From Polaromonas sp. (lineage in GTDB: Bacteria; Pseudomonadota; Gammaproteobacteria; Burkholderiales; Burkholderiaceae_C), in NCBI RefSeq assembly GCF_030689685.1, contig NZ_JAUYEY010000051.1, forward strand, positions 24,543 to 88,542: a DNA stretch of 64,000 nt, written 5' to 3'. The notes below the pieces were generated by a model. The model saw nothing but the letters and a program-made list of their open reading frames with translations. It did not search any database and was not told the DNA's origin. How positions within the stretch are numbered: the first letter of the stretch is position 1; each line of letters opens with the position of its first letter. Made by a program: the position numbers and the translations under genes. Below are positions 16,026 through 24,579 of the stretch, one piece after another.

Positions 16026-18155
16026 ATGAAGCTCCCTGCCCGCCCCCCATCCGCCCCGGTAGCCTGCCTGGTCCTGGCGGTTGCGCTGGGCACGCCGGTG
16101 CTGGCCCAGACGCTGGCGCCCATCAATGTGACGGCCACACTAACCGAAGTCCCGCTTTTCGAGGTTCCTGCTTCCGTCGATGTGTTGGACGGCGGGCGTA
16201 CCCGCGGCGATGGACGAGCGCAGGTCAACCTGTCGGAGAGTCTGGCGCTGGTGCCCGGCCTGCTGGCGCGAGACCGGCTGAACCAGGCGCAGGACATGCA
16301 GTTGTCGGTGCGCGGCTTCGGCGCACGCGCGACTTTCGGCGTGCGCGGCGTGCGCCTGTATGTGGACGGCATCCCGGCGACCATGCCTGACGGCCAGGGC
16401 CAACTCTCGCACATCGACCTGGCGTCGGTCGGCCGCTTGGAGGTTTTGCGTGGCCCGTTCTCGGTGCTGTATGGCAACTCGTCGGGCGGTGTGCTGCAGG
16501 TGTTCACCGAAGAAGGGCAGGGGCAGCCCCTGTTGGGCGGCAGTGTGGCGACCGGTTCGTATGGCCTCAAGCGCATTGACATCAAGGCCAGTGGCGGCAC
16601 TGGTGCGCTGGGTTATGTGCTGAGTGCCGGACGCTTGAGCATCAACGGTTATCGCCAGCACAGCGCCGCCGAGCGCGATGGCGCCAATGCCCGATTCGAT
16701 TGGACACTGGACGGTGATCGCAAGTTGACCTTGCTGGCCAACACACTGTCGGTGCAGGCGCAGGACCCGTTGGGGTTGAACCGCGCGCAGTTTGATGCGT
16801 CGCCGCGCAGTGTCGATGCATCGGCGACCACGTTCAACACCCGCAAGACGGTGCGCCAGAGCCAGCTCGGCGCGGTGTATGAGCACCGGCTTGATGCCGA
16901 CAACCAGCTGCGGCTGATGGTGTACGGCGGCGAGCGCGCCGTCACCCAGTTTCAGGCGATTCCGACCGGGCCGCAAGCCAGCCCGCTACACCCCGGTGGT
17001 GTGATCGGCCTGGCGCGCAACTACGGCGGGCTGGACGCGCGCTGGACCACACGCACGGCGCTGGCGCAGCGCCCGCTGGAAATCGTCGGCGGCCTGGCCT
17101 ATGACACGATGAACGAAACGCGGCGTGGCTGGCAAAACTTCCAGGGCAGCACACTGGGTGTGCAGGGCGCTCTGCGGCGTGAAGAAGACAACCGGGTCAC
17201 CAGCCTTGACCCCTATGTTCAGGCGACCTGGAAGCCGGATGCGCGCTGGACCGTCAACGCTGGCGTGCGCCACAGCCTGGTGCGTTTCAGCTCTGCGGAC
17301 AATTACATCGTCGGGGCCAACGGCAATGACAGCGGCAGCGTGCGCTACAGTGCGACCTTGCCGGCGGCGGGCGTGACCTATGCCCCGTCGGAGCAGTGGC
17401 GGGTGTACGCGGCGGCCGGGCGTGGCTTTGAGACGCCGACCTTCAATGAGTTGGCTTACCGTTCCGTCGGCACCGGACTTAACTTTGCGTTGCGTCCTTC
17501 ACACAGTGACAATTTAGAGACCGGTGTCAAATGGCGGACCCTTCCCGGTGCCGCCACGCGCATGGAGGCGACAGCCGCGATGTTTCATACCGCAACCCAG
17601 GACGAAATCGTCACGCAGTCCAATGTGGGTGGCCGCAGCACCTTCCAGAACGCAGGTGCCACACGCCGCCGCGGGCTGGAGCTGGCCACCAGCATCGCGC
17701 CCGCGCGCCACTGGCTGGCGCAGGTCTCCTACACGCTGCTTGACGCCCGTTACCGCGATGCTTTTGTCTGCCCGGTCAATGTCAACCTTTGTCCAGCCGG
17801 CCGGGTCCCGGCTGGCAACCGGATTCCCGGCACCGCGCGCAACGCGCTGGCGGCGGAGATGGGCTGGCGCCCGACTACCGGCTGGCGTGCAGGTGCCGAT
17901 GCGCGTTATCTCAGCAGCGTCGCCGTCAACGATGTCAACAGGGATGCGGCAGCGTCTTTTGTGAGCCTGGGTGCGCATGTCGGCTACGTGCTGGCGCTGG
18001 ATCGCTGGCGCATCGCCGCGACGGCGCGCGTGGACAACCTGGCAGACCGCAAGTACGCCGGTTCGGTCATCGTCAATGAGGGCAATGGCCGCTACTTTGA
18101 ACCAGCGGCGGGGCGCAACTACGTGCTCTCGCTGTCGGCCAGTTACCGCTTTTAA
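16026..18155 (+). CDS. pqqU: TonB-dependent outer-membrane receptor, PqqU/YncD-like
   Basis: A 709-residue TonB-dependent barrel with a cleavable signal peptide (hydrophobic core CLVLAVALGTPVLAQ). Long stretches resemble E. coli YncD (PqqU), which imports pyrroloquinoline quinone: NLSESLALVPGL, QDMQLSVRGFGARATFGVRG, RLYVDGIPATMPDGQGQ, EVLRGPFSVLYGNSSGGV and the C-terminal VIVNEGNGRYFEP. The plug domain covers about 45-165, and the last residue is Phe, as needed for barrel assembly. No TonB or PQQ synthesis genes are nearby. The substrate is assigned by resemblance only. The region upstream (15829-16025) includes a weak palindrome, TTCGTCCTGAGCTTGGCCCGAA. Confidence 0.88.
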   Translation: MKLPARPPSAPVACLVLAVALGTPVLAQTLAPINVTATLTEVPLFEVPASVDVLDGGRTRGDGRAQVNLSESLALVPGLLARDRLNQAQDMQLSVRGFGARATFGVRGVRLYVDGIPATMPDGQGQLSHIDLASVGRLEVLRGPFSVLYGNSSGGVLQVFTEEGQGQPLLGGSVATGSYGLKRIDIKASGGTGALGYVLSAGRLSINGYRQHSAAERDGANARFDWTLDGDRKLTLLANTLSVQAQDPLGLNRAQFDASPRSVDASATTFNTRKTVRQSQLGAVYEHRLDADNQLRLMVYGGERAVTQFQAIPTGPQASPLHPGGVIGLARNYGGLDARWTTRTALAQRPLEIVGGLAYDTMNETRRGWQNFQGSTLGVQGALRREEDNRVTSLDPYVQATWKPDARWTVNAGVRHSLVRFSSADNYIVGANGNDSGSVRYSATLPAAGVTYAPSEQWRVYAAAGRGFETPTFNELAYRSVGTGLNFALRPSHSDNLETGVKWRTLPGAATRMEATAAMFHTATQDEIVTQSNVGGRSTFQNAGATRRRGLELATSIAPARHWLAQVSYTLLDARYRDAFVCPVNVNLCPAGRVPAGNRIPGTARNALAAEMGWRPTTGWRAGADARYLSSVAVNDVNRDAAASFVSLGAHVGYVLALDRWRIAATARVDNLADRKYAGSVIVNEGNGRYFEPAAGRNYVLSLSASYRF

Positions 18156-18185
18156 TGGTCTTCCCCAATTACACGACAGTGAATT

Positions 18186-18231
18186 GGGCCGCCTTCACCC
18201 TCGCCCTTTGGGAGAGGGCCGGGGTGAGGGA
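18186..18231. repeat. Interspersed palindrome, CACCCTCGCCC...GGGGTGAGGG type
   Basis: TTCACCCTCGCCCTTTGGGA followed by GAGGGCCGGGGTGAGGGA. Related to the longer element inside the 5'-nucleotidase gene at 21521-21615. It lies between the pqqU-like gene and queC. Confidence 0.7.
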
Positions 18232-18277
18232 CACCCGGGCACAATAGTCGCTTTGTCCTCGGCCTGATTGCCCACGT

Positions 18278-18985
18278 ATGCACACCACCGCCCTTGTTTT
18301 GTTCTCCGGAGGCCAGGACTCCACCACCTGTCTGGCGCAGGCGCTCTCGAAATATGAGCGCGTCGAAACCGTGGGTTTTGATTATGGCCAGCGCCACCGC
18401 GTGGAGTTGCAGGCGCGGCTGGTGGTGCTGCGCGAAATCAAGGCACAGTTCCCGCAATGGGCCAGCCGGCTGGGCGATGACCATGTGCTGGACCTGGCGG
18501 TGCTGGGTCAGGTCAGCGAGACTTCGCTGACGCGCGATATGGTCTTCAAGATGGAAAGCTCGGGCCTGCCCAATACCTTTGTGCCGGGGCGCAACCTGCT
18601 GTTTTTGACGCTGGCCGCCGCGCTGGCCTACCGGCGCGGCTTGCAGGTGCTGGTGACCGGTGTCTGCGAGACCGATTTTTCAGGTTACCCCGACTGCCGC
18701 GACGACACCATGAAGGCCATGCAACTGGCGCTGTCGCTGGGCATGGACAAGCGCTTTTTGATTGATACGCCGCTGATGTGGATAGACAAGGCCGCGACCT
18801 GGGCCATGGCCGAGGCGCTGGGCGGCCAGGCGCTGGTGGACTTGATCATCGAGCACACCCACACCTGTTACCTGGGCGACCGCGAACACCGCCAGGCCTG
18901 GGGCTATGGCTGCGCGACGTGTCCGGCCTGCGAGCTGCGCGCGCGCGGGTACGCGGTCTACGCTGCGACCTTGCACGCGCGCTGA
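18278..18985 (+). CDS. queC: 7-cyano-7-deazaguanine synthase QueC
   Basis: Makes preQ0 from 7-carboxy-7-deazaguanine, ammonia and ATP in the queuosine tRNA pathway. The 235 residues carry the PP-loop [16 protein letters not shown] at the N-terminus, [36 protein letters not shown] and the zinc-binding C-terminal cluster [10 protein letters not shown], preceded by another Cys in THTCYLGD. The ATG at 18278 matches the family start. It is convergent with, and directly abuts, the ABC transporter gene. No other queuosine genes are visible. Confidence 0.96.
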   Translation: MHTTALVLFSGGQDSTTCLAQALSKYERVETVGFDYGQRHRVELQARLVVLREIKAQFPQWASRLGDDHVLDLAVLGQVSETSLTRDMVFKMESSGLPNTFVPGRNLLFLTLAAALAYRRGLQVLVTGVCETDFSGYPDCRDDTMKAMQLALSLGMDKRFLIDTPLMWIDKAATWAMAEALGGQALVDLIIEHTHTCYLGDREHRQAWGYGCATCPACELRARGYAVYAATLHAR

Positions 18986-20788
18986 TCAGCGTCGGGTCTC
19001 GCGCAATCCGTACAGCGCGGGCGAGCCTTCGGGCAGCTTCTCCAGTTCCCATTGTTTGTCATGAAAAGCCGCGACCGCCGGCCGGTGCGCGATGGACACC
19101 AGCGCGCCGCCCGCCTGCCTGACCTGTGCCACCAGGCGTTCGTACAGGGTTTTTTCGGCGGCCTCGTCGAGCGCGCTGGTGGCCTCGTCGGCAAACAGCC
19201 AGGCCGGTTTTTTCAGCAGCACGCGCGCAATCGCCAGGCGCTGCTGCTCGCCGCCCGACAGTTTTTGGCTCCAGGCGTCCTCGTCGTCGAGCCGGTCACT
19301 GAGCTGCGGCAGCAGTGCGTCATGCAGCGCCTGGCGCAGGGCTTCGTCGCTGTAGCTGCCGGCAGGCTCCGGGTAGGCCAATGCATCGCGCAGGCTGCCG
19401 TTGGGAAAATAAGGGCGCTGCGGGATGAACATGGTGTTGGCCGGCAGCGTGGTGCGGCCTCGGCTGAAAGGCCAGATCCCCGCAAAAGAGCGGAACAACG
19501 TGGATTTTCCGCTGCCAGACGGGCCCTTGATCAGCACCGTGTCGCCAGCTTCGGCGTGCAGCGAAATACCGGCCAGCAAGACCGCGCCCGTGGGCAAAGA
19601 CACCGTCAGGTTCTGCGTGTCCAGTGTTCGCGCAGACTCATCAATTGCTACTGAATTAATAGCTGCTAACGCTTGCTGGGTATGGGCCAGAGCCCTGAAA
19701 CTGTCTTCAAAGCTGGTCAAGCGGTCAGTCGTGGCGCGCCAGGCCGCCAGGCTGCTGTAGTTGTCGACAAACCAGCTCAGGGAGTCCTGCACTCTCCCAA
19801 AGGCCGAGGCAATCTGCATCAGTTGCCCGAGCTGGATCGCGCCGCTGAAAAAACGCGGTGCTGCGACGATGAAGGGAAACACCACCGCTGCCTGGCCGAA
19901 AAAGTTGGTGAACCAGATCAGGTTTTTCTGCTTCTTGATCAGCGTCAGGTAGTTGGCCAGCACTGTCGAAAAACGGCTGTCCAGTTGTGCCCGCTCGACC
20001 GCTTCGCCCTTGTCCAGCGCAATCGATTCGCTGTATTCGCGCACGCGCACCAGATGGTGTCGGAAGTCGGCCTCGTAGCGCTGCTGCAGAAAATTGAGCC
20101 GGATCTGCGGCCGGCCGATGTAGTGCGTGATGATGCTGCCGACCGTGCAGTAGAGCACCGCCATCCAGACCATGAAGCCTGGGATGTTGAAGCTGTTGCC
20201 GCCCAGCGTGAAGGCAAACGGCCCGGACAGACTCCACAGGATGCCGACGAAACTCAGCAGCGTCACCACGGCGTTGAGCAGGCCCATGCTCAGCGAGATG
20301 GTGTAAGTGGTGAACAGATTCAGGTCTTCCTGGATGCGCTGGTCGGGGTTATCGGGAGTGGCCGGCTGCGCGCCCGAAGGCGCATACCGGGCGAGCTCCA
20401 TCTGGTAGAAAGCGTGGTTGGACAGCCAGCGCTGCAGGTAATGCGCGGTCATCCAGGCGCGCCAGCGCACCTCCAGCAACTGCGTCAGGTAAAAGCGGTA
20501 GACCGCGATGATGATGAAGGCAAAGGCCAGGTAGGTGAAGCGGCCCAGTTGCTCCCAGAACACCGGCTGGTTTTTCTCCTGCACCGCGTCGTAGAAGACC
20601 CGGTTCCACTCGTTGAGCAATACCAGCATGTAGACCGCAGCCAGGTTAAGCAGCACGATGGCCAGCAACAATCCGCGTGCCTTCCACTTCTCCTCCGACT
20701 GAAAGTAGGGCCGCGTCAGCGCCCAGGTTTTGCGACAGAAGTCCTTAAAGGCGGCGAATTTGCCGAAGGGCTTGGGGGGCTGGTTCAT
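18986..20788 (-). CDS. SbmA/BacA-like ABC transporter, permease-ATPase fusion
   Basis: A 600-residue inner-membrane protein in which one chain holds a transmembrane domain (about 20-330) and a C-terminal ATPase (about 395-585). Walker A is GPSGSGKSTLFRSFAGIW, the signature is LSGGEQQRLAIARVLL, and Walker B is WLFADEATSALDE. The membrane part matches ABC_membrane_2 proteins (YddA, Rv1819c), which take up peptides or vitamin B12. Four genes of cobalamin or nucleotide metabolism lie directly upstream on the same strand, so corrinoid import is a fair guess. The ATG at 20788 follows GAGG. A family 1 repeat (19645-19703) is in frame in the linker between the two domains. Confidence 0.87.
   Translation of the reverse strand: MNQPPKPFGKFAAFKDFCRKTWALTRPYFQSEEKWKARGLLLAIVLLNLAAVYMLVLLNEWNRVFYDAVQEKNQPVFWEQLGRFTYLAFAFIIIAVYRFYLTQLLEVRWRAWMTAHYLQRWLSNHAFYQMELARYAPSGAQPATPDNPDQRIQEDLNLFTTYTISLSMGLLNAVVTLLSFVGILWSLSGPFAFTLGGNSFNIPGFMVWMAVLYCTVGSIITHYIGRPQIRLNFLQQRYEADFRHHLVRVREYSESIALDKGEAVERAQLDSRFSTVLANYLTLIKKQKNLIWFTNFFGQAAVVFPFIVAAPRFFSGAIQLGQLMQIASAFGRVQDSLSWFVDNYSSLAAWRATTDRLTSFEDSFRALAHTQQALAAINSVAIDESARTLDTQNLTVSLPTGAVLLAGISLHAEAGDTVLIKGPSGSGKSTLFRSFAGIWPFSRGRTTLPANTMFIPQRPYFPNGSLRDALAYPEPAGSYSDEALRQALHDALLPQLSDRLDDEDAWSQKLSGGEQQRLAIARVLLKKPAWLFADEATSALDEAAEKTLYERLVAQVRQAGGALVSIAHRPAVAAFHDKQWELEKLPEGSPALYGLRETRR
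19645..19703 (+). repeat. Interspersed repeat family 1, copy E, in frame inside the ABC transporter gene
   Basis: TTGCTACTGAATTAATAGCT, then GCTTGCTGGGTATGGGCCAGAG. It lies antisense to the gene and encodes the linker ALAHTQQALAAINSVAI just before the ATPase domain. Confidence 0.85.
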
Positions 20789-20811
20789 TGCTGGACGCCT
20801 CGGTAGGAATA

Positions 20812-21846
20812 TCAAGACAACTGGTTGGACACGCCGCTGACCACATGGCCCGAAGGCACATGCTGCGACGCTGAATCGACATGGCCGGTCTGGTCGTCGA
20901 AGAAGAAGTCGGGTTCGAACTCGCGCAAAAATTCGCCCTTGGCCAGCCCGCCGAGAAACATCGCTTCATCGACCTCGATGTTCCAGTCCATCAGCGTGCG
21001 GATCGCGCGCTCATGCGCCGGTGCGCTGCGCGCAGTGACCAGCGCGGTGCGTATGCGCATGTGCGAGGTGCCGACTTGCTGCAGCCGGTGCAAGGCTTCA
21101 AGCAGCGGCTTGAAGGGCCCGGCCAGCAGGGGCTGCGCGGCCTTGTCGCGCTCATGCGCCTGAAAGGCCGACAGACCCTGCGCCTGGAACACGCGCTCGG
21201 CTTCGTCGGAAAAAAGCACCGCATCGCCGTCGAAGGCAATGCGCACTTCATGCGGGTGTTTGTCGCTGGCGTGGGCTGATTGGGGGTACACCTGCGCCGC
21301 CGGTACCCCGGCCGCCAGTGCGTCGCGCACGTCGCTCAGGTGGGCCGACAAAAACAGGTTGGCGTGCAGCGGCTTGAGGTAACGCCACGGCGCTTCGCCG
21401 CGGTTGAAGGTGCCGCGCTGGATGTTCAGGCCGTAGTGCTGGGCCGAGCGGAACACCCGCATGCCAGAGACCGGGTCGTTGCGCGAGAGGATGACTACTT
21501 CAACCGGCTGCCCACTGCCGCCCTCACCCCAACCCTCTCCCAGTGGGAGAGGGAGCAAGGCACCTGCACCCGGCTGTTCACTCCCTCTCCCTTTGGGAGA
21601 GGGTTGGGGTGAGGGCGGGGCCTGGTTAAAGGCCAACAGCTTCTTCACCAGCGAAAAAGCCACGCCGGGTTTGGCTGGCACGTCCAACCGGTCCAGTTGC
21701 AATTGCATATAGGCAGCGTCTTTTTTTCGGCCCGGCTCGGGTGGCTGCACCAGGCCGTCTTCAAACACGCGGTTTTCTTCCTCAAAGTCAAACAGCGCGC
21801 GTGACGAAATCGCCACCACCAGTTGCCCGTCCAGAGTTGCTGCCAT
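20812..21846 (-). CDS. 5'-nucleotidase (NT5C1-like, PF06189 type)
   Basis: A 344-residue cytosolic 5'-nucleotidase-like protein. Motifs are VVAISSRALFDFEEEN at the N-terminus, VVILSRNDPVSGMRVF, FDGDAVLFSDEAE (candidate catalytic aspartates) and EFEPDFFFDDQTGHVDSA. Residues about 80-117 (PPSPQPSPKGRGSEQ... LPLPLGEGWGEGG) are a translated palindromic repeat between the FNQ segment and VEVVILSRND. It precedes the ABC gene by 23 bp and follows cobC by 11 bp, so it is part of the cob run. It might act on nucleotide by-products of corrinoid assembly. The ATG is at 21846. Confidence 0.85.
   Translation of the reverse strand: MAATLDGQLVVAISSRALFDFEEENRVFEDGLVQPPEPGRKKDAAYMQLQLDRLDVPAKPGVAFSLVKKLLAFNQAPPSPQPSPKGRGSEQPGAGALLPLPLGEGWGEGGSGQPVEVVILSRNDPVSGMRVFRSAQHYGLNIQRGTFNRGEAPWRYLKPLHANLFLSAHLSDVRDALAAGVPAAQVYPQSAHASDKHPHEVRIAFDGDAVLFSDEAERVFQAQGLSAFQAHERDKAAQPLLAGPFKPLLEALHRLQQVGTSHMRIRTALVTARSAPAHERAIRTLMDWNIEVDEAMFLGGLAKGEFLREFEPDFFFDDQTGHVDSASQHVPSGHVVSGVSNQLS
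21521..21615. repeat. 95-bp palindromic repeat in frame inside the 5'-nucleotidase gene
   Basis: The left arm CCCTCACCCCAACCCTCTCC (from 21521) is the reverse complement of the right end GGGAGAGGGTTGGGGTGAGG (to 21614). The centre is GC-rich. Mobile palindromes of this sequence are common in proteobacterial intergenic DNA; here the element is translated. Confidence 0.9.
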
Positions 21847-21857
21847 GGTTTACCTGT

Positions 21858-22409
21858 TTACTGCGTAAGCTCAAGTGTGCGCCATTGCCCGCAGGCCACG
21901 CCATCGCGTGGCCACTGGTCGGGGCGGCTGACCTGGCGCACGCCGTTGGCCACCAGCTCTGCCGCCCGGATGATGCCGGCATGTGTGATCCAGACGCTAT
22001 CGACGGCCTGCGGGAGCTCGTCAAAAGCCTGCGCCACGCGCGCCATCACCGCACCCACGCTGTCGCCGTGGCCACCCACCGCATGATCGGCAAAGTTCGC
22101 AGTCCAGACTTCAAACTCGCCCAGGGGGATGTCGGCCCAGGGCCGGCCCTCCCAGGCGCCGAAGTTCATTTCTTGTAGGCGGGCGTCGGTTTTATAGACT
22201 AAGTCCGGCCGCAGCTCAATCACCGCCTGTGCCAAATGCTCACATCTTTGTAGCGGCGATGTGCTGATGCAGGCCCCGGCCGGAAGCGCCGCGGCGAGGT
22301 CGCGGGCACACTCGAGCGTGACCTCGGGGCCAGCCGGCACGTCCAGCAAGCCGTAGCAAGTGCCTGGCGGGAACAGCACCTGCGCGTGTCGGACCAGCCA
22401 GAGCTTCAT
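21858..22409 (-). CDS. cobC: Histidine phosphatase, probable alpha-ribazole phosphatase CobC
   Basis: A 183-residue phosphoglycerate-mutase-fold phosphatase. The active-site motif LVRHAQ is at the N-terminus, with TSPLQRCEHLAQ, EMNFGAWEGRPWADIP (Glu) and ITHAGIIRAAEL (second His) following. The family removes phosphate from alpha-ribazole-P in nucleotide loop assembly. It sits between cobS and the nucleotidase gene. The open frame runs further upstream through a repeat, but MKLWLVRHAQ is the natural start. That ATG lies in a perfect hairpin (22404-22427) and lacks a clear ribosome-binding site. Confidence 0.9.
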   Translation of the reverse strand: MKLWLVRHAQVLFPPGTCYGLLDVPAGPEVTLECARDLAAALPAGACISTSPLQRCEHLAQAVIELRPDLVYKTDARLQEMNFGAWEGRPWADIPLGEFEVWTANFADHAVGGHGDSVGAVMARVAQAFDELPQAVDSVWITHAGIIRAAELVANGVRQVSRPDQWPRDGVACGQWRTLELTQ

Positions 22410-22427
22410 GCCGGTAACGGCATGAAG
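22404..22427 (-). promoter_or_regulatory. Hairpin over the cobC start codon
   Basis: Perfect 10-bp arms, CTTCATGCCG / CGGCATGAAG, around a 4-base loop. On the cobC mRNA the AUG of cobC lies in the 3' arm and would be paired. Confidence 0.6.
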
Positions 22428-22429
22428 CC

Positions 22430-22522
22430 GCGCCGCGCGGCAATTTTCCGCTGGGCCGCCCCAAGGAAAATTCGCCCCCTTGGGGGGCAGAGAGCTACAC
22501 GCAGTGAGGCGAACGTGGGGGC
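22430..22522 (-). repeat. Interspersed repeat family 4, reverse orientation
   Basis: Contains AATTTTCCGCTGGGCCGCCC, CCCCCTTGGGGGGCAGAGAG and GAACGTGGGGGCC. This is the reverse complement of the element type at 38330-38412. It fills the gap between cobS and cobC. Confidence 0.7.
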
Positions 22523-22527
22523 CAGTT

Positions 22528-23376
22528 TCATAGGCTAAGGGCCAGACCGAGGTAAAAAGCGATCTCGCAAACCTGCTGCGTGGCGCCCAGGCAGTCGCCG
22601 GTAAAACCCTGCAAACGGCGGGTGAACAGCCGCCCCATCCACAGCAGGGCAAGCACTGAAAAACTGCAAGCTGCTATTAAATTAACAGCTGTAAACGCAG
22701 TACTGACAAGGGCTAGGGCCAGAAAACACCATAAAAATGCAGCCCCCAGGCTGGGCAGCGTGATCTGGTCGGCCAACGGCTTGGATTTGGAGCCCGCCAC
22801 GTCCCCGACGTGCGGCAGGATGCGAATCAGCAGCAGCGGCAGCGCGCGTGAGACCACATGGGCCGCAAACAGCGCGGCGGCAACCAGCCAGCCGTTGAAA
22901 GGGGCTTCCAGCGTGGCGCCGTCTGTATCGGTCAGCGTGCCCTCTGCGCTACCCAGCAGGCCCAGCAGCGCAACTTTGCTCAGCAGCGCCAGCACCAGCG
23001 CCATCGCGCCAAAGGCGCCGACGCGCGAGTCCTTCATGATCTCCAGCGCGCGGTCGCGGTCCGAACTGCCGCCCAGACCGTCGGCCACGTCGGCCAGCCC
23101 GTCTTCATGAAAACCACCCGTCAGCAGCACCGTGGCCACGGTGGACAGCGCGGCTGCAACCAGCGGCGCGAATGGGCTGGCGGGCAGCAGCGCCAGCAGC
23201 AACACATACACGCCCGCTGCCGCTGCGCCCACCAGCCAGCCAATTCCAGGGAAATGGGCGGCGCTGGCACGCAGCATGACCGGGCTGCAGCCGACCCACT
23301 CCGCCAGCCGTCCGGTCACCGGAATGCGGGTGAAAAACTGCACCGCCAGCAGGTAGTGGCGAATGAACTGGCTCAT
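22528..23376 (-). CDS. cobS: Adenosylcobinamide-GDP ribazoletransferase (cobalamin synthase)
   Basis: Inner-membrane enzyme that joins adenosylcobinamide-GDP and alpha-ribazole. It has 282 residues with about six hydrophobic segments. The signature GGFHEDGLADVADGLGG and the following DSRVGAFGAMALVL are intact, and GFTGDCLGATQQVCEI occurs near the C-terminus. Residues about 218-236 (ALALVSTAFTAVNLIAAC) come from an in-frame family 1 repeat (22671-22725) whose translation is hydrophobic, as suits a membrane helix. It lies downstream of cobT and upstream of cobC. Confidence 0.95.
   Translation of the reverse strand: MSQFIRHYLLAVQFFTRIPVTGRLAEWVGCSPVMLRASAAHFPGIGWLVGAAAAGVYVLLLALLPASPFAPLVAAALSTVATVLLTGGFHEDGLADVADGLGGSSDRDRALEIMKDSRVGAFGAMALVLALLSKVALLGLLGSAEGTLTDTDGATLEAPFNGWLVAAALFAAHVVSRALPLLLIRILPHVGDVAGSKSKPLADQITLPSLGAAFLWCFLALALVSTAFTAVNLIAACSFSVLALLWMGRLFTRRLQGFTGDCLGATQQVCEIAFYLGLALSL
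22671..22725 (+). repeat. Interspersed repeat family 1, copy F, in frame inside cobS
   Basis: CTGCTATTAAATTAACAGCT, then ACGCAGTACTGACAAGGGCTAG, with the family layout. It is read by cobS in the antisense direction without a stop. Confidence 0.8.
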
Positions 23377-23457
23377 GACTTGGCCCCGGCATGGGCTGTC
23401 ATTGCGGGCCTGACCCGCAATCCATGTTGGATCACTACGCCTTTTGGTAACTGCTGC

Positions 23458-23486
23458 ATGGATCCCGGATCGAGTCCGGGATGACG
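23458..23486. repeat. Interspersed palindrome, CCCGGATCGAGTCCGGG type
   Basis: ATGGATCCCGGAT-CGA-GTCCGGGATGAC, the same element as at 853-880. A diverged half element, GCGGGCCTGACCCGC, lies at 23404-23418. Both are in the cobT-cobS gap. Confidence 0.7.
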
Positions 23487-23523
23487 AGACATGTACAGGG
23501 ACATCACTGAACCGGCCATGATT

Positions 23524-24579
23524 TCACGTGTCCGCTTTCCCGCTGACGCCGGCCGACTCAAAACTCGCCATCTCCGCCATGAACAGCGCGGCAGATTGCA
23601 GCAGCGGCCAGGCCAGCAGGGCGCCTGTGCCTTCGCCCAGGCGCATGTCCAGGTCGAGCAGCGGTGTGGCCTGCAGATGGGCCAGCAGCAGGTGGTGGCC
23701 GCGCTCGGCCGAGCGGTGGCAAAACACCAGGTAGTCCAACACCTGCGGCGCCAGCGCGCACGCCACCAGGGCCGCCGCGCCGGCAATAAAACCATCGACC
23801 AGCACCACGCGGCGTTCGCTGGCGGCTTGCAGCATGGCGCCGGCCATCATGGCAATCTCAAAACCGCCCAGCGCAGCCAGCACCGCCAGCGGCTCACGCA
23901 CGTCGGCATGGCGGGCGAGGGCGCGCGTGAGAACGGTCTGCTTGTGCGCCAGTTGCGCGTCATCCAGCCCGGTGCCGCGCCCGACCACATCGCTGACCGG
24001 CAGGCCAGCCAGCCGCGCCAGCAGCAGCGTCGCTGCCGAGGTGTTGGCAATACCCATTTCGCCAAAGGCCACCACGTTGCCGGGCAGACCCCGCACGACG
24101 TCCATACCGGCCTGCAGCGCCTGGTCGGCTTGCGCCAGTGACATGGCAGGGCCTGCGCAGAGGTTGTGTGTGCCGGCGGCGATTTTGCGCTTCAGCAGTT
24201 GCGGGTGGTCGGCCAGCTCGGCGGCGACACCGGCATCGACGACCTGCAAGGCAAAGCCATGCTGGCGCGCAAACACATTGATGGCGGCACCTCCCGCCAG
24301 CATGTTGCCCACCATCTGTAGCGTCACCGCCTGCGGAAAGGCCGACACGCCCTCAGCGGCAATGCCGTGGTCGGCGGCAAACACCACCATCTGTGGCGCT
24401 TCAAAGCGCAGACTGTCGCTGCGCTGGATCATGCCGATTTGCAGCGCCAGGCGCTCCAGTTGGCCGAGGGCGCCCTGGGGTTTGGTTTTCTGATCGATCT
24501 TGTGCTGCAGGCGGGCTGCCAGCGCGTTGTCCGCAGTGGCTTCAATTTCAGGCAGGCAGGGTGTTGTGTGGGCGGTCAT
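23524..24579 (-). CDS. cobT: Nicotinate-nucleotide--dimethylbenzimidazole phosphoribosyltransferase
   Basis: Makes alpha-ribazole phosphate from dimethylbenzimidazole and nicotinate mononucleotide. It has 351 residues from the ATG at 24579. Motifs are KTKPQGALGQLERLALQ, VVFAADHGIAAEGVSAFP, GEMGIANTSAATLLLA, GRGTGLDDAQLAHK and VDGFIAGAAALVA; the catalytic Glu is expected in the RLGEGTGALLAWPL segment. The frame is open further upstream, but that sequence belongs to the CWC gene in another frame. cobT overlaps that gene by 32 bp and has no obvious ribosome-binding site, which suggests translational coupling. Confidence 0.96.
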   Translation of the reverse strand: MTAHTTPCLPEIEATADNALAARLQHKIDQKTKPQGALGQLERLALQIGMIQRSDSLRFEAPQMVVFAADHGIAAEGVSAFPQAVTLQMVGNMLAGGAAINVFARQHGFALQVVDAGVAAELADHPQLLKRKIAAGTHNLCAGPAMSLAQADQALQAGMDVVRGLPGNVVAFGEMGIANTSAATLLLARLAGLPVSDVVGRGTGLDDAQLAHKQTVLTRALARHADVREPLAVLAALGGFEIAMMAGAMLQAASERRVVLVDGFIAGAAALVACALAPQVLDYLVFCHRSAERGHHLLLAHLQATPLLDLDMRLGEGTGALLAWPLLQSAALFMAEMASFESAGVSGKADT

